Below, piece by piece: positions 1 through 12,224 of a DNA stretch of 64,000 bases. Each line of letters starts with the position of its first letter. Position 1 is the stretch's first letter. The notes under the pieces are model-generated. The model did no database searches and was not told where the DNA came from. It saw only the letters and a program-made list of their open reading frames with translations. The DNA is from Telmatactis stephensoni (Eukaryota; Cnidaria; Anthozoa; Actiniaria; Isophelliidae), in contig JALIZF010001881.1 of assembly GCA_029948255.1 (NCBI GenBank), forward strand, positions 620,001 to 684,000, read 5' to 3'. A program made the translations under genes and the position numbers.

Positions 1-28
1 CTGCAGTGTATTCAAATTGAATAATAAA

Positions 29-218
29 AAGGTTAACACACTCTTTGCTCGTGAATTATCGGGATTTATCTTCACATGTTTACTAACAATGAACTCGAAA
101 TTTTCTCATACTGCACTCGGCTAACGCCTCGTGCAGTATTTAATAAAATTTCTCGTTCATTGTTAGCAAACTCGTGAAGATAAATCCCGATAATTCACTC
201 GCTGCGTGCGTTAACCTC
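29..218. repeat. Foldback (MITE-like) element
   Basis: Two arms of about 85 bases are near-perfect inverted complements (roughly 29-115 against 130-218), separated by a short spacer around the motif TGCACTCGGCTAACGC. No coding capacity is seen. The structure fits a non-autonomous foldback transposon. The family is not identified. Confidence 0.7.
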
Positions 219-738
219 TAAATAATTTGCATTTGGTTTATATTATCAATGAAGATTGTAGACACTTCATCAACTGCTATTAATTTCCAATAGCAATCAA
301 TGACTTAATCAGCATCATTTACAATTGATTGGTTACAAATTTCACCCAATTTGAGTCTCAATTTTTTTTTTGTTCTTGTGATGCTGTACATTGTTACAAC
401 TGTTTTCAATATTCTGCAAACTCTGACCTTCAAACAGTTCACTGGAATTTGGATATTTGCAAAACAAAAACTTACAATATTTATACTAAAAGAACCTAAA
501 ATCCCACCAAATGACCAAATATGATCTTTAGACAATATATGTCATACTGTCATTTTGGTATTAATAGGTCTTCATGAATTATTTTACTTTTTTGATTGAC
601 AAAAGTGAATAACCAGAATCCAACGGACTTTTTGAACGTCTGAGTTTACATTATTTCGAAAACTGCTGTAATCTTTTTGAGTTATAACTGCATATTTTTT
701 TGTGAAGATGGCTGGTTGCATCTTCTTTAACCAATTGA
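219..738. other. Non-coding, AT-rich, nothing recognised
   Basis: The short open frames here (for example on the minus strand at 305-535 and 584-817) lack splice context, recognisable domains or coding composition. I see no gene in this stretch. Confidence 0.4.
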
Positions 739-946
739 TAACAATAGGCCTTTTGCATCTTAGGATCACATGGTACAAAATCCACCGTACTGGAAGGCAA
801 AATCCCCACTGGGACATCTAAAACAAAGTCAAGTCAAGCTTGAATGGCTAAGGTTCTTTTGTTTAGGAGGCTGTTTACATTCTTTTGCCTTCCAGTTTGG
901 CCGATTTTGTACCATGTGACCATTAGATGCAAAAGGCCTATTGTTA
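739..946. repeat. Foldback element
   Basis: The left arm starts ACAATAGGCCTTTTGCATCT and its reverse complement ends the element near 946. The arms are about 65 bases, with the CATGGTACAAAATC block mirrored at 773 and about 905. It is non-coding and MITE-like. Confidence 0.65.
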
Positions 947-1268
947 ATAAAAATGACTTTGTTTGCCTGTCCATTGATCATCAATGGTCCAAAAACAATC
1001 AATATCAATTAACTACAGTATAAAACACATTGGATTCTTGTTTGGACATGTTTCAACACAAATGTGTTTTGAGTTCAAACCCTCAGATCAACAACAAAAG
1101 AAAGTGTTACTCTTTTGTCGTTCTGTTTGACCCCTGAACTGAAGATCATTTGGACTTCATAGTAAATGTTTGAGTTATTTTCAAGGACAGTTGAAGGAAA
1201 CACATTAAAAATAGTTTTTAAAGTGTACACTGGAAGGGAAACTAATAAACTGTCCAGACAAATGCAGG

Positions 1269-2385
1269 CAATAGGCCATATGCACTAACAGGTCACGTGA
1301 CCCTATCTCCCCTAAATCAAGCAGCACAATAAAAATGAACAATCAACAAGCCTATATTGCTTCAAAGCAATGATGTTTCGGCCCGCTCAAAACCCTTTAG
1401 ATTCCTTTACGAGACTTGGAGTTCTAACTTGCAAAGAAAAATGTAAACTGAAAATCAAATTTGTTCATTAATATCAGCGGGATTCATTGTGACTCAACTA
1501 AGCAGAAAGTTTTTAAGCAATGTAGCAATGCAGCAATGCAACAAACCTCGATAAACAGCCTTTAGTTTAGGGCTGTAAATCCTGCAAATCCGTGTGTTTT
1601 AATGACAATTTTGCCATAAAACTTCCAATGACTATTATAAATAGAGCGTAAACTCATTCATCGAGATTTCTATGATTTCCTCTCGTGCCAGATTGGCTAA
1701 TTTCACACAAGTGATGAAAAGGGCGTGTATGATTGTTACAAGTTCTATTCCCGACCAATCAGAAAGGGGTGTTCCCACGGTCAAATAAACAATAGATAAC
1801 ACAATCTTTGCAAAACGTTTTAGCGCTTCCTTTCATGCGATTGGATGTCGGTGACAGGCACGTCAAATATCATTTGTTGGTAGGTTTTCACCAACAATTT
1901 TTTAATAGACGTGAAAAGAATGCGACATATAATTGGATGTGTTATAAAAGTATGACAGCTAATTGACAGACGAGCCAAAAATTATGGGTTAGCAAACCAA
2001 ACACAGTAACGTTTCGGCCTGAGGGCCGAAACAAAAATAGAAAGCGAACCTCAATATTAGGAAAAGTACAAAATTTCAGCTCATAAGGTGTAATACAGGA
2101 GAAATGAGAGTAAATTTAAGATTGGATATTTTCTTAAGATTCGTTTGGAAAAACTCATTGGATGGCAAGCTTTTGCCATCTAACGTGTTTTTTCAAATGA
2201 ATCTTAAGAAAATATCCAATCTTAAATTTACTGTCGATTTTTTTGGGGGATTCATCTTATAAACTGAAACTTTGCACTTTTACTAATATCGAAGTGCTCT
2301 TTCTATTTCTGGCATTCATTTAGACGGTGCTGCTTGATTTAGGGGAGACAGGGTCATGTGACCTATTAGTGCATATGACCTATTG
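1269..2385. mobile_element. Foldback element B interrupted by element A
   Basis: The ends are long inverted repeats. CAATAGGCCATATGCACTAA at 1269 is mirrored by a slightly diverged copy ending at about 2385, and the inner arms (2080-2290) form a second long palindrome. The left arm is interrupted at about 1345 by a separate 690-base element, after which the arm resumes at about 2037. This shows that A inserted into an older B copy. A second B fragment lies at 57383-57723. Confidence 0.65.
1345..2036. mobile_element. 690-bp dispersed element A, copy 1
   Basis: This stretch is almost base-for-base identical to 56491-57185, with only a handful of substitutions seen by eye. It begins near CAAGCCTATATTGCTTC and ends with a short palindrome around GGCCTGAGGGCCGAAAC. 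No protein family is recognisable in it. The high identity of copies 55 kb apart implies recent mobility or duplication. Confidence 0.7.
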
Positions 2386-2871
2386 TCTAGACTTTACACC
2401 TGTTGCTCAAACGTTTTTTGAAAATGTTTTTACAAGAGGTAAAAATGCTATGTATACATACATGTTTACATAGCTTATGTTTAAACACTTAACAAATTAT
2501 GAAAAGCACTCAAAATATAACTTGGATTTAATCACGATTCTGAAGACTTGGTGAAAATGTGGTGCATTACTGTCAAAAAGACAGATGGATATTTGCAAAT
2601 ATTTTGTATCTAAAAATGTAAGAATTTTATTTTTCAAAGTGTTGAAATGACCCAATTCAATTTTATTTCTCATTCCAGTTTGTGAATGGCTCCATTTATG
2701 TCGGTTATTGCTCAAGTAAAATCATTTGTATTTGAAACCTCCCTCATCCATTTTGAAAGCAAACTTTACAAAACAAAAACAACTATTAAAGGAATGGAGC
2801 ACATCAATGAAACACTGATAAACGGTCTTTCAACAGAAAAATTAACAATTAAGTTCTGAGGTTTTAGCTTG
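2386..2871. other. Non-coding spacer
   Basis: AT-rich sequence between repeats. It has only short uninformative open frames (minus strand 2497-2715 and 2766-2972), and nothing is recognised. Confidence 0.4.
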
Positions 2872-3167
2872 TAGCAAGAGACCATAATACTAAGAGAGCG
2901 AAACTCAGTATTGATGTCTGTGTGATGTTCACAGCTACTAAGGCTATTTTTAGTAACTTCACCATTGCCCACACAAGGCTCTCAAACAACAGAATCCAAA
3001 AGCCAAAAGCAAATGGTCCCATCCACATGCAGGTCAAAAATCAAATACTATTGTTTGAGAGTCTTGCACGCAAGATGACGAAGTTACTAAAATAGCCTTA
3101 GCTGTCACAAACATCACACAGACATCAATACTGAGTTTCACTCTCTTAGTATTATGGTCTCTTGCAC
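2872..3167. repeat. Foldback element, about 115-base arms
   Basis: The block GCAAGAGACCATAATACTAA at about 2874 is mirrored at about 3147-3165. The arms also share the AGTTACTAAAATAGCC and CAATACTGAGTTTC blocks in inverted orientation. It is non-coding. Confidence 0.7.
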
Positions 3168-3429
3168 GTAGACTTTTAATTTTGGTGGTAGATTTTGAAA
3201 GCCACAAGAATTTTTGAGCATGTTACTTTCAGAATGAATTTCAAACCCTGACTTGAATTCATTTGATTTTACTTTCAAAAAAATAGCTGACATGAAAAAA
3301 TCTGTTGATATACAACAGATTTTTCTGAATCAGGCTGATCTCATTCTTGTTCCTTTCTAGTATTAGTGTAAACTATTTTTAGGAGTAACTTATCAAAGTA
3401 TTTTCCAGAATGAAGCTTGGGGTAAATAA

Positions 3430-3540
3430 TTATAGATACCCAGCAAATGATATTCATGATATTCATCCTATTGTGTTTCTATAGTGTTTGTGCATCGTTT
3501 TCAAAAATATGAATATCATTTGCAGGGTATTCTAGTTATA
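3430..3540. repeat. Short palindromic element
   Basis: The ends carry inverted ATACCCTGCAAATGATATTC-like arms, allowing one mismatch, around a 45-base centre. This is a small MITE-like foldback. Confidence 0.5.
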
Positions 3541-3949
3541 CCCGTTGAAATATCAGATCTACTTCACTTGTTTAACACATAGCAAATTTAGTGAAATACA
3601 CTGTGTTTCTTGCTCCAATTTAACTGAGGAAATTCAAGGAACACAAAGACAACTTCTGGAAGAATAATAGCGTTGTTTGGGGAAATGGTGACATCATTCA
3701 AAGGCGCGTTCTAGTGAGTACAAAATTTACATAAAAACAAAGATGGCCACATGGCGGAAAATTAAATTTTCAACAAAGTCCCCGCTGGTGCTTTTTTCTC
3801 ATTACTGTCATTAAATTAACGATATCAAGTTTACAGAGTTAATACGTGACAAAAAAAGAAAAGAAAAGAAAGAAAGAAAAAAAAAAACTCAAGGCGAATC
3901 AACTTGAAGGTCAAGGCGAAGACTAGCATATATTAACTTTTTTCCCGCT

Positions 3950-4342
3950 CTAAGTGTTTCGTCCCGACACGTAAAACGTTTCGCTTTTCGATGAAAATAT
4001 TCCAACTGTTAACCATTCGATCAGCCTTGTAACATAGAATAGCCATATCTGATCATTAGATATCGCATAAGTACGAAGAAAAGGTTGATTTAGGTACATT
4101 TTTCGCACACACCTTACACAGGTTACTTTTACTCGTAACCACTCGTACGGTTTCACTTTCACTATTTCGCAATCATACTCACCATAATAGCGATAAACGT
4201 CTTTTAGAAACCACTTGTTGGCTCCTCTTTTATCTCCTCTTTTGTCTTCATGTGGAATTATAGCTTTGTGATCAGACAGTGAGCCCGGGAAGCGACGCTT
4301 AGGACTCTATCAAACATTGGACCCGCCACAACAAAGCGCCAT
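3950..4342 (-). pseudogene. Doubtful broken reading frame with promoter-like start
   Basis: On the minus strand an ATG inside CAAGATGGCGC (4342) opens ten codons (MALCCGGSNV). Two adjacent stops follow at 4312-4307, and the same frame then stays open for 118 codons to a stop at 3950. A consensus donor (GTGAGT) lies after the YRYY residues at about 4180. The stretch is rich in Lys/Arg and Cys and I recognise no family. It could be a decayed gene, a first exon with unrecognised splicing, or chance. The stops are reported as they stand in the sequence. Confidence 0.22.
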
Positions 4343-4911
4343 CTTGCATCGAAGTGAAAAATTCTTGAGCGATCAATAGATAATCGTTGAAATAGGATAT
4401 TTTCGTAAACAAACAATGAAATATAACTTAACTAATAACCTTTCAACTAAACTACGAAGTTTAAACGATTATTTGAATTGAATTTTTGAGCAAAAATCAT
4501 ATCATTTAGAAAATTTGTCAGTGCGTGTCGCTTCGTTCCCTTCGTGTCTTTCCGTCATGGTAGTCACGTGATCTTTCGTCATATGATGTCATCACCACAG
4601 GAACTCCACACATTCGTCCTTCTAGATAAGGCGCATTTTCGAAAAATCAGATACCTGTAGGCATTTTGGGGTAGAGGCTGGTAACATAACTATTCTAAAC
4701 TGATTTTTTATGCTGAATGTGAATATGACTGTTACCAAGACGTATTCTGTAATCTTATATGTGTAAATGACGAGTTCTATGAATTGCTACAGTCATTTCA
4801 TAATAACGGCTTTTTCATGTAATTCCAAAGGTTCCCAAACTTAAAAACAATGACCATAGCTGGAATGAGCACATCAAAATCAGTAAAACTGTGAAGCAAG
4901 TTTGAAGGATA
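4343..4911. other. Non-coding spacer
   Basis: No exon, RNA gene or clear repeat is seen here beyond AT-rich sequence and a few CACGTG-type motifs. Confidence 0.35.
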
Positions 4912-5100
4912 TCAGTTGAAAAATCAAGGAGATACGAATTTTCAAAAAACAAAATTTTGTATGAAAACACTTACAGTTATGCAAGAGATACAAACAAATT
5001 TCGATTTTTGAAAATTCGTATCTCCTTGATTTTTCAACAGAATTATAATATATATATAATATATATATTATCTTTATATAATTATTATATAATTTATAAT
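4912..5100. repeat. Foldback plus (AT)n tract
   Basis: GTTGAAAAATCAAGGAGATA at about 4915 is mirrored at about 5018-5038, with inner arms rich in AATTTTCAAAAA. A TATATA tract follows at about 5046-5100. Confidence 0.6.
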
Positions 5101-6015
5101 CTTCTCCTCACGTAATGATGAAAATAGTAATAATTTCCAGGTTTTCACATGCCAGCTGTTAATTCATTTTTAGTACACAGTGTTGAAATTAAACTTAGTC
5201 CGTATAGGCTTCGTCACTTGCTCGACGTCTACTAGAACTGAAAAGCTGGGTTTCTTGAGAATCCAGAGGTAATAAATACATGCAGAAACACCCCACAGTT
5301 TGTCAAAGATTCACTGGCAATTCGGTCGGTTGAATGAAAGTCTCAACAATGACTTCAATCAGTTGAAAGGCGGGAAATCGGCGACGCGCGTGCGATGGTA
5401 CAAAATTAAAAACCCGAAAAAATACCCAGCTAAAATAAGTCATAAATATATGTGTTTGTTTGATTTTTGATTCACACTGCAAATTAAAAATCAAACATTG
5501 ACGATTATTTTGGCTATTAAAACCATAAATGGGAGACCACGAACAGGAAAATGTAATTAGAAACAACAAATACATGTGATTTTGAAAAATAACTGTTTTA
5601 ATTGTAACCCTGAAAGAAACAATTACTGACCTACATTTCATTAATTAAACCACCCAAAAACCCACTAAATTATAGAAAAGATTTTAAGTGTTAAGTAAGT
5701 TTGATTTCTTTAAAAGACGCGCGGGAGATGGAGCTCGCGCTCCTGACATCAAACTGTGCTCTGTTCTCCTGATAAAGCACAGTTTTCAGCCAATCAGAAT
5801 GCGCGTATCGAGAAGGATAAAGTAATATAATATGTATTCTTTCTTAGAGTCATTCTCAAAAATGCTGCCCATGACATTCAAATGCATAAAGACTAAACTG
5901 ACAACTCAGGAATGCAGCTTAATTTATCTTTGGCTAATGTACGACCTTCCGATTGTATTTTCTGTTCACGATGCATCTATATCGTACACCACTGTCAATA
6001 ACAAAATAATCGCCC
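5101..6015. other. Intergenic, nothing recognised
   Basis: This stretch lies downstream of the minus-strand amidohydrolase gene. The 112-codon minus frame at 5303-5641 has no domain, no splice context and low-complexity composition, so I do not call it a gene. Confidence 0.35.
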
Positions 6016-6021
6016 TTTATT
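6016..6021 (-). terminator. Polyadenylation signal AATAAA
   Basis: AATAAA on the minus strand, about 130 bases after the stop codon of the amidohydrolase gene. It is plausibly that gene's poly(A) signal. Confidence 0.5.
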
Positions 6022-6151
6022 GTAAAGCAATTTGTGTCTAGTTTCATGACAATTAATTGTAAGCCTTTGAGAATGGCTGTATAAAGAACGAATAAAAATA
6101 TAGAACTATGTAAAGATGAAATACGAAAATACGTGTTAGTTGTTCCACTTT

Positions 6152-9100
6152 CTATAGATGATAAATCTTTGCAACATTTGTGCAAAATATAGCCGTCTTT
6201 TCGTCATCTGTTAGTTCTGATAAAACTTGCAAACATGTCTGATAAACTTGATTGTAGGAAGAGGCCGCTAAATAACAAACAGGCCAATCAGATCCATAGA
6301 AACATCGTTCAACGCCAAACGCCGACAATACATGCTATAACAAAAAAAGAAGAAACCAGTTGTAAGAGCACGTGATACTAAAATCAGAGCGCGCGTAAGA
6401 TTTAATGACGTCATCTATGCGTGTGTACTGTAATCATGCACGTACGGTTCTCGACCAATCAGTGCCCGCATCGTTTTTCTGTTTCTCGCTCAACTGAAAG
6501 GGCGTTGTTCTCTCAGGGAAAAGGCTTTTTCAATGCGGTTAGAAGGCCTAATCGTATATAGCAAAGATTTGAAATTTATTCGGATTTGTGTGTAAGCAGT
6601 CTAATATATTTTCAACTTTTAATTGGAATTCCAATCATGCAAATATATCTCAAACCTCAACAAATGGTTTCAAGTCATCTACTGTCCAGTGCTCGTGGTC
6701 TGCTTCTGTAATCATTCCTGAACTAAAACCATATTGATTACCATTAACGCTAGTTGTAAACAATATCGTTGTCATAGAAATATGCATGTAATGCTCAACG
6801 AGTAGAGATTGACACGGGAAAATATTGAGTCAAGAATCCATTACAATGGTAAACTTACAGTTTACAGTAGACATTTTGATTTCTTGCTAACTCTGTAATT
6901 CCATCTTTCCATTCGTCCACATTTTTATGGTTCTTTATGTCTGGCTTTGCCATGTGATCCAGTATAAACGGCAATCTAAACAAATATATATAATGAACGC
7001 ATTTCGATCGGTATTTTCGATAGAATTTGTTAAACGGAGATATTTCATCGAAAGGTGCGTTTACATTAGCAATTTCATCCCGAACTGAGTTCGTCATGAG
7101 TTCTAAGCCTGGTTTTCACAAGCGACGGAAGCAGAAGCGAAAGAATCATACGCAGACTCAGTATGCACTGTTCACTGTCTTTTTTTCCACGCTTAGTTGA
7201 GAAATGTAACACTGGGTCTGCGTATGTTGCTTCCGCTTTTGCTTTCGTTACTCGTGAAAACCAGCCCTTATATAAGCTCGAGACGAAAAACCCTTCCTGT
7301 TGTCTTGGGTCTGGAAAAGACTCACGACTAACATATAATTTCTTTTCAATTGCTCTTTCGTTAGTTTTTACATGATTTTCGTGTATTGCGTCCCCTAAAG
7401 TCTGGTTCACGAGCGACGAAAGCAGAAGCGGAAGCAACATACGCAGACTCAGTGATGTACTGTCCATTGCAGCCATTGTCTGTTTTCATACCTAGGTGAG
7501 AAATGCAACACTCAGTCTTCGTATAGGCGCTGTTACACTATGCAATTTTCTCAGCAACTCATCTCGCAACGGCGTTGCAAAACAAGTTGCTGGAGGATTG
7601 CACAGTGTAACAGGGGTTGTCTCACAATTTTTTTGTTGCGCGTAGCGTTGCATGAAGTAGAACTCGGGTCTACTTTTCGCAACGCATTGCAGCAACTTGC
7701 AATGCCATTGCACAGTCTATCACCCCTCCAGCAACTTTCCTCGCAATTTTTGAGGTACGTTTTCTACGAGCGCATGCATGCGCAATTTCTCATTTGGCTC
7801 TAAGGAGCCATCTTGAATCTCGCTCCCAGCTTGCCTCGGCCAAAAGTATTGCAAGTTGCTGGGGAAAATTGCTCAGTGTAACAGCGCCTTATGTTGCTTC
7901 CACTCAGTTCTGCTTCGGTCGCTCATGAAAACCACGAGTTTTATCCTTAATTGTCTCTACCAACAAGACGAAATTCCATCCCGGTATGAAATGCATACAA
8001 AATACACGCAAACGTGACATCTTTGGAGTAGTATTGACATCACAATTCTTATTTGACACTAGGACGAAAAGACCTTGGATTCATTTAAACGTCCATAAAC
8101 TTTTTTCTCAGTGATAGTCTCATCCTGGACTAAACAAAATTGCCATAACTTCTTCGCACCCTAAAAACCAGACAAGTCCTTAAAGTGATCAAACGTGCAC
8201 ATGAGGCCGGAATTTGCACTCGCCGCCCACCCATCAAAGGATGGTATCTTAACAGAGAGAACCAGAGAGAGGATGTTTACTAAAACGAACAATGGTGTTC
8301 TACAATTGAAAAGTCTTACTTTGGGAATTTTTTAACGATATCAGACGCCAGTTTAAAGTGTCTTTCCCTAAAGATTAAAACAAATTAAAGATCAGTCAGT
8401 TTAATAATGAAAATTATCACTGACTATCCTAGCCCTTGTTAGAAATGGTCAACAATTTCCAGTGTACAAATCAGATGTATATTCCCCTCCTGAAAAGCAC
8501 ACCTCTTCACAAACTTATTTTGGAATTATTTTTCAATTGGTCTCGATAGTCCCAGAGGCCTAAAACCCTTTTCCCACCAGTTTCCAGCAAAACGGGAGCA
8601 GGTTTTTCAAATCAAATCTGGCTGGTCATAAAAAGACTCCAGAGTTTCATTTCCAAACTGACGTGTTCTGTTACAAGAAAGGGATTGCTATTCAGAACTT
8701 ATTTAGAATCAAAAAGCTATTAGAAGCCCGACTGCTTTGAATTGTGGTGTTCCCTAAGTCTCAGTATTGGACCCATTAATTAAGTAAGCTTTTTTTCACA
8801 GCAGTATATCCACAGTGGTTCTTCATCTGCATTTTCATCTTCATTTTACATATACAACGCTGAATTCACATGTTGATATTTGTAGAGCAGCTAGGGAAAC
8901 ACCAGAGAACCCAGGAAAAATCCTCCGGCATGATAGAGACACATCAAACAAACTCAGTTCCGGACCACTGGGGTGAATGGCCAGGCGCTTTCATCCTCAG
9001 TCAACCATGTCATCCATTCTTTACTCTTTCTATATATACAGCACCATTATGGGATGCACGATCTCAATCGACACCTTGGAGTGTCGTTCAACTTAATGAT

Positions 9101-12100
9101 GACACTTAATGTAGATTGAATGCAAGCATTTTTGTTGCATGCAATCTCGAATATTAGGTATTAGGTTTAAGTGGCACACCAGATTGCATCAGAGTGTGCC
9201 CGTTTTGTAAGGAGAATTTCGCTCTGCATCAGCGAAAACTAATGGCTTTTCTTTTCTGTTTTTCTTTTAAAGAAATCCCTCTGCCAAATACGGAACATAT
9301 TTTTTCCTTATTATAGCCGTCAATATATTGTGGTACTGCCACCTCAAAACCAACTGCTAGCTTCAGCCTTTGCCCACAAGGAAGTCTTGCGTATCGAGCC
9401 TTAATAGGGCTGGGAAGGAGACTATAGTGATAATAGATGGTCGGATTATTAAACAATGTAAGGTATCATCCCATGATATATAGAGGGTGTCTATCCCATG
9501 ACTGAATACCTTATCAACAGGTCATACGTAAGTCCTTTCTTTTCCAGAAAACCTGGAACAGTGAAGTGACATGGAAAATAAATTGATCATACACATACAG
9601 ATGTACGCAATCAAACAAACATATATTAAAATAAAATTTAAAAAAACGCGTGATCATGAGTGTAAAGCCTTCCAATATTTAGAAAATACCTATATGCCAA
9701 ATTCTAGTCTTACAATTGTGGCGTCAGAACTTGATTAGCCTCCCCTCCCTCACAAACAAAACTAGCTACTAGTACTCTCCACAGTCTCAGTGTTGTAGTC
9801 CCCTTTTCCTAAGCACCCCTGTACTCCTCTTCTTAATCTACTCCTGCAACTCCTTCTCCACATATATTGCAAAATTTGTTGCCATTGATTATTATAAAAG
9901 AATCATTTGGTCTATGTAACATACCTAGCCCTCTAAGCACCTCTTTACGCCCAAGCCACTCATTATCAGCTTCAGCTTCAACAATGTGTCGTACACCTTT
10001 AAACTTAGGAAATGATGTCACGTATTTATCTAGTATATCCTCCAACTGAAATAAATGAATAAAATAATCACTGGATTTATTTATCACACAATGTAGAGCT
10101 AGGCTGGAGTCAAGATTTGATTTGAATTTTTTATTTGGTTCTGATCAATACTTTTAGGTAGAGATGTTGGGGTTGATCGAGGTTCAAGGTGTAGGTTGGG
10201 GTAGAGCCGGGTTAAGGGTATACGTTTCATACCAGGATGGAGTATTTGGAGTGGAAGGTTAATTAGATATACAGACAAGTATGATTAGAGCTTCAAGTTA
10301 TAGGTTGGGGCCAGGGGTTGAGCTCCAGTATATTTTGGAGGAGGATGATTGTCATATACCTGTTAAAGATTTTCTTTCTTTCAATTATGGTATGTACATT
10401 TTAGGGTAAACTAAAAACACTACTTTAGCCGAGCTAGTTGAGGTTGTAGGGGTAAAAATATAGATTTGGGTACCCTTTATCAGGGGTCCATGAACATTCC
10501 TGACAATTAATAAAATCATCCAACAAAATATATGGTAGTCCCCACAGGGATTGGGGTAGAGCTGAGGTTCTAGGTGCATTATGACCCAGTATATGCTGAG
10601 ATTGAATGGCTATGTAGCAGGTTCCCTGTGGTCCCTCCCGGGGGATTGTGGGAGGGAGGTCCGTGTATATAAGGGGGTGGATCACGTGTGTTGGTGGTGT
10701 TGTGTCTTGGGTAAGCAAGAGACTTTGGTTCTGTGACTAGGGCTAGATCAGACTCGCAGTGCCAGGACATCCTTAATTCTAGTGGAAAGTGGAAATATTG
10801 TACAAAGTCCTAAAAATAGAGTCTCAAGATTGAATAAAGCTTTACTTCTTGTTACAGCTATAAACAGGTTTTATATGAGAGTCATCCTGTTGTAATCCTC
10901 TTCAAGAATGTGTGGGGTAGAGTTTAACAACCATACACACTAGTCAGATATAAAATTATTCACATACTTTAGGATCTTGTAAATCCACCCAGCCTATTAC
11001 ACCAACAATGGTTTGGTTGTCTTTAGATTGTTCAAGAATCAAATCTGCATGTGTAAGCAAAATAGAATAATACACTATAAATAGTTAGGAATAATGAACT
11101 TGATGCCTTTCCGGCCTAATTATAGGACTCACATAAACTAATTAACTTGCTTCTTATAATTTTATAAACACCCCTTGCAACTATATAGTTTATATACTTC
11201 ATACCAGTTTCTACATAGTTTTGATTGACTTGTACAAATACAGCTTTTCTCACAGGACTAGGATCCATTGCTTTTTCTAAATCCTCAAGCAGGAATGGAC
11301 AACAGATCTTTGTCAATGATGGTGGAGGCCATGGGTAATCATATTTCTTATTGTCCCATAAATCTGTTAATAATTATATAGTAATATCAGTATATCCTAT
11401 GCCAAATAATGCATTAATTAATACACATATAACCTGCATGAACATCAAAAACTTGTCACTTAGGTCTTTTTTATGAGTATTCCTTTCATTTAGGCCCCCC
11501 CCCCCCCCCCCCCACCACCACCATCACCACCACCACCACCACCACCACCGCACTGATAGTGGTGTTATTGTTGAAACCAGAAACTCATAAATTAGATTCT
11601 GTTGAAACCCTAATATAACTGTGTCCTATCCCTGAGACCAAAATGATTTCCTATCCCTGAATGAAAAGGCAAAAATGATACCCTAGACTGGATCATCCGG
11701 AGCTGGAAAAAACCTTTCCTTTGGTATGTGCCCTTTTTTTTTTCTTTTTCTTTTTTGGTTATTTCAACAAATCACAAGCCTCATTCGAATGATAGTGGTC
11801 GACCTTTCTTGCTTTTAACATTTTGTGTCCACACAGCACCCAGCCTGGGCTACCTGTGGTACGTGACACCGACAGTACGGTGGATATGGATATCAGTCGC
11901 ATATCCCTTCCTTTTCTTTGATCTAGATTTATTATGAAATTTCGCTTTCATTTTCAAAAATGCTTCTGACTGTAAATTAGCGTTCAAAAGGCCGTAACTT
12001 TTTGGCTTCCGCTTCAATGGTTGTTTCGGCCCGGGGTTGTTTATATTTTTGAACTCACGAATACAATTATAAGAAAATCTTTAGAAATACCGCAAATTTT

Positions 12101-12224
12101 CGACTATGAAGCCCCCAGTTATGGACTAGTGTGAAATATTAGACTACAGAAATAAGAGTTACTTACGTATATGACCATCTACGATATATTTGTCTGAAGA
12201 CAACTGGAAGCCACAACCAGCCAT
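6152..12224 (-). CDS. Amidohydrolase-2 family (COG3618-like lactonase), 9 exons
   Basis: Exons (minus strand): 12167-12224, 11205-11363, 10968-11044, 9925-10045, 9510-9552, 8320-8367, 6859-6975, 6656-6722, 6152-6334. All phases agree and give 290 residues, a normal length for this family. The metal-site motifs of TIM-barrel amidohydrolases are intact: DGHIH at 16-20, split across the first intron; LDHMAKPD with His176; and YGSDWPVC with Asp246. YDYPWP, VGVIGWVDLQ, VRHIVE, GLTYDLLIR and KLSGMITEADH also match the L-fuconolactonase / pyrone-dicarboxylate-lactonase type. The protein probably hydrolyses a sugar lactone or related cyclic ester in the cytosol; there is no signal peptide. The substrate cannot be told from sequence. 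The start ATG sits in CAAGATGGC. Introns hold several foldbacks. The GT31 gene starts 1.7 kb away, divergently. Confidence 0.9.
6370..6490. promoter_or_regulatory. CRE/CCAAT-containing repeat segment, copy 1
   Basis: It contains a perfect TGACGTCA (6406-6413) and, about 40 bases on, CGACCAATCAG. It resembles a segment at 47140-47225 in order and sequence, so it looks like a dispersed repeat carrying promoter-type motifs. It lies in the last intron of the amidohydrolase gene. Confidence 0.4.
7106..7267. repeat. Foldback element
   Basis: The arms are built on CTGGTTTTCACAAGCGACGG and its complement ending at about 7266, with a second shared block ACGCAGACTCAGT/ACTGGGTCTGCGT. It lies in the intron between amidohydrolase exons 6 and 7. 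Confidence 0.7.
7401..7933. repeat. Foldback containing a second foldback
   Basis: The outer arms (7401-7460 and about 7890-7933) are related to the 7106-7267 element (CGAAGCAGAAGCGGAAGCAA type). Between them, 7526-7890 is a different foldback starting AGGCGCTGTTACACT and ending with its complement. That inner family also resembles 16945-17222 and 48895-49128. Open frames in this region are by-products of the palindrome. Confidence 0.7.
10150..10780. repeat. Degenerate G-rich tandem-like repeat
   Basis: Variants of GGTTGGGGTAGAGC recur at about 10193, 10300 and 10551, with TTCAAG/AGGTTCTAGGTG blocks nearby and an irregular period. It lies in the intron between amidohydrolase exons 3 and 4. 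I see no coding role. Confidence 0.4.
11497..11549 (+). repeat. Poly-C run and (CAC)n microsatellite
   Basis: A run of about 17 C is followed by CAC trinucleotides, within amidohydrolase intron 1. Confidence 0.9.

Noticed and set aside
7075..7803. Several overlapping frames on both strands
   Set aside because: They lie within the foldback pair at 7106-7267 and 7401-7933, whose symmetry produces mirrored frames.
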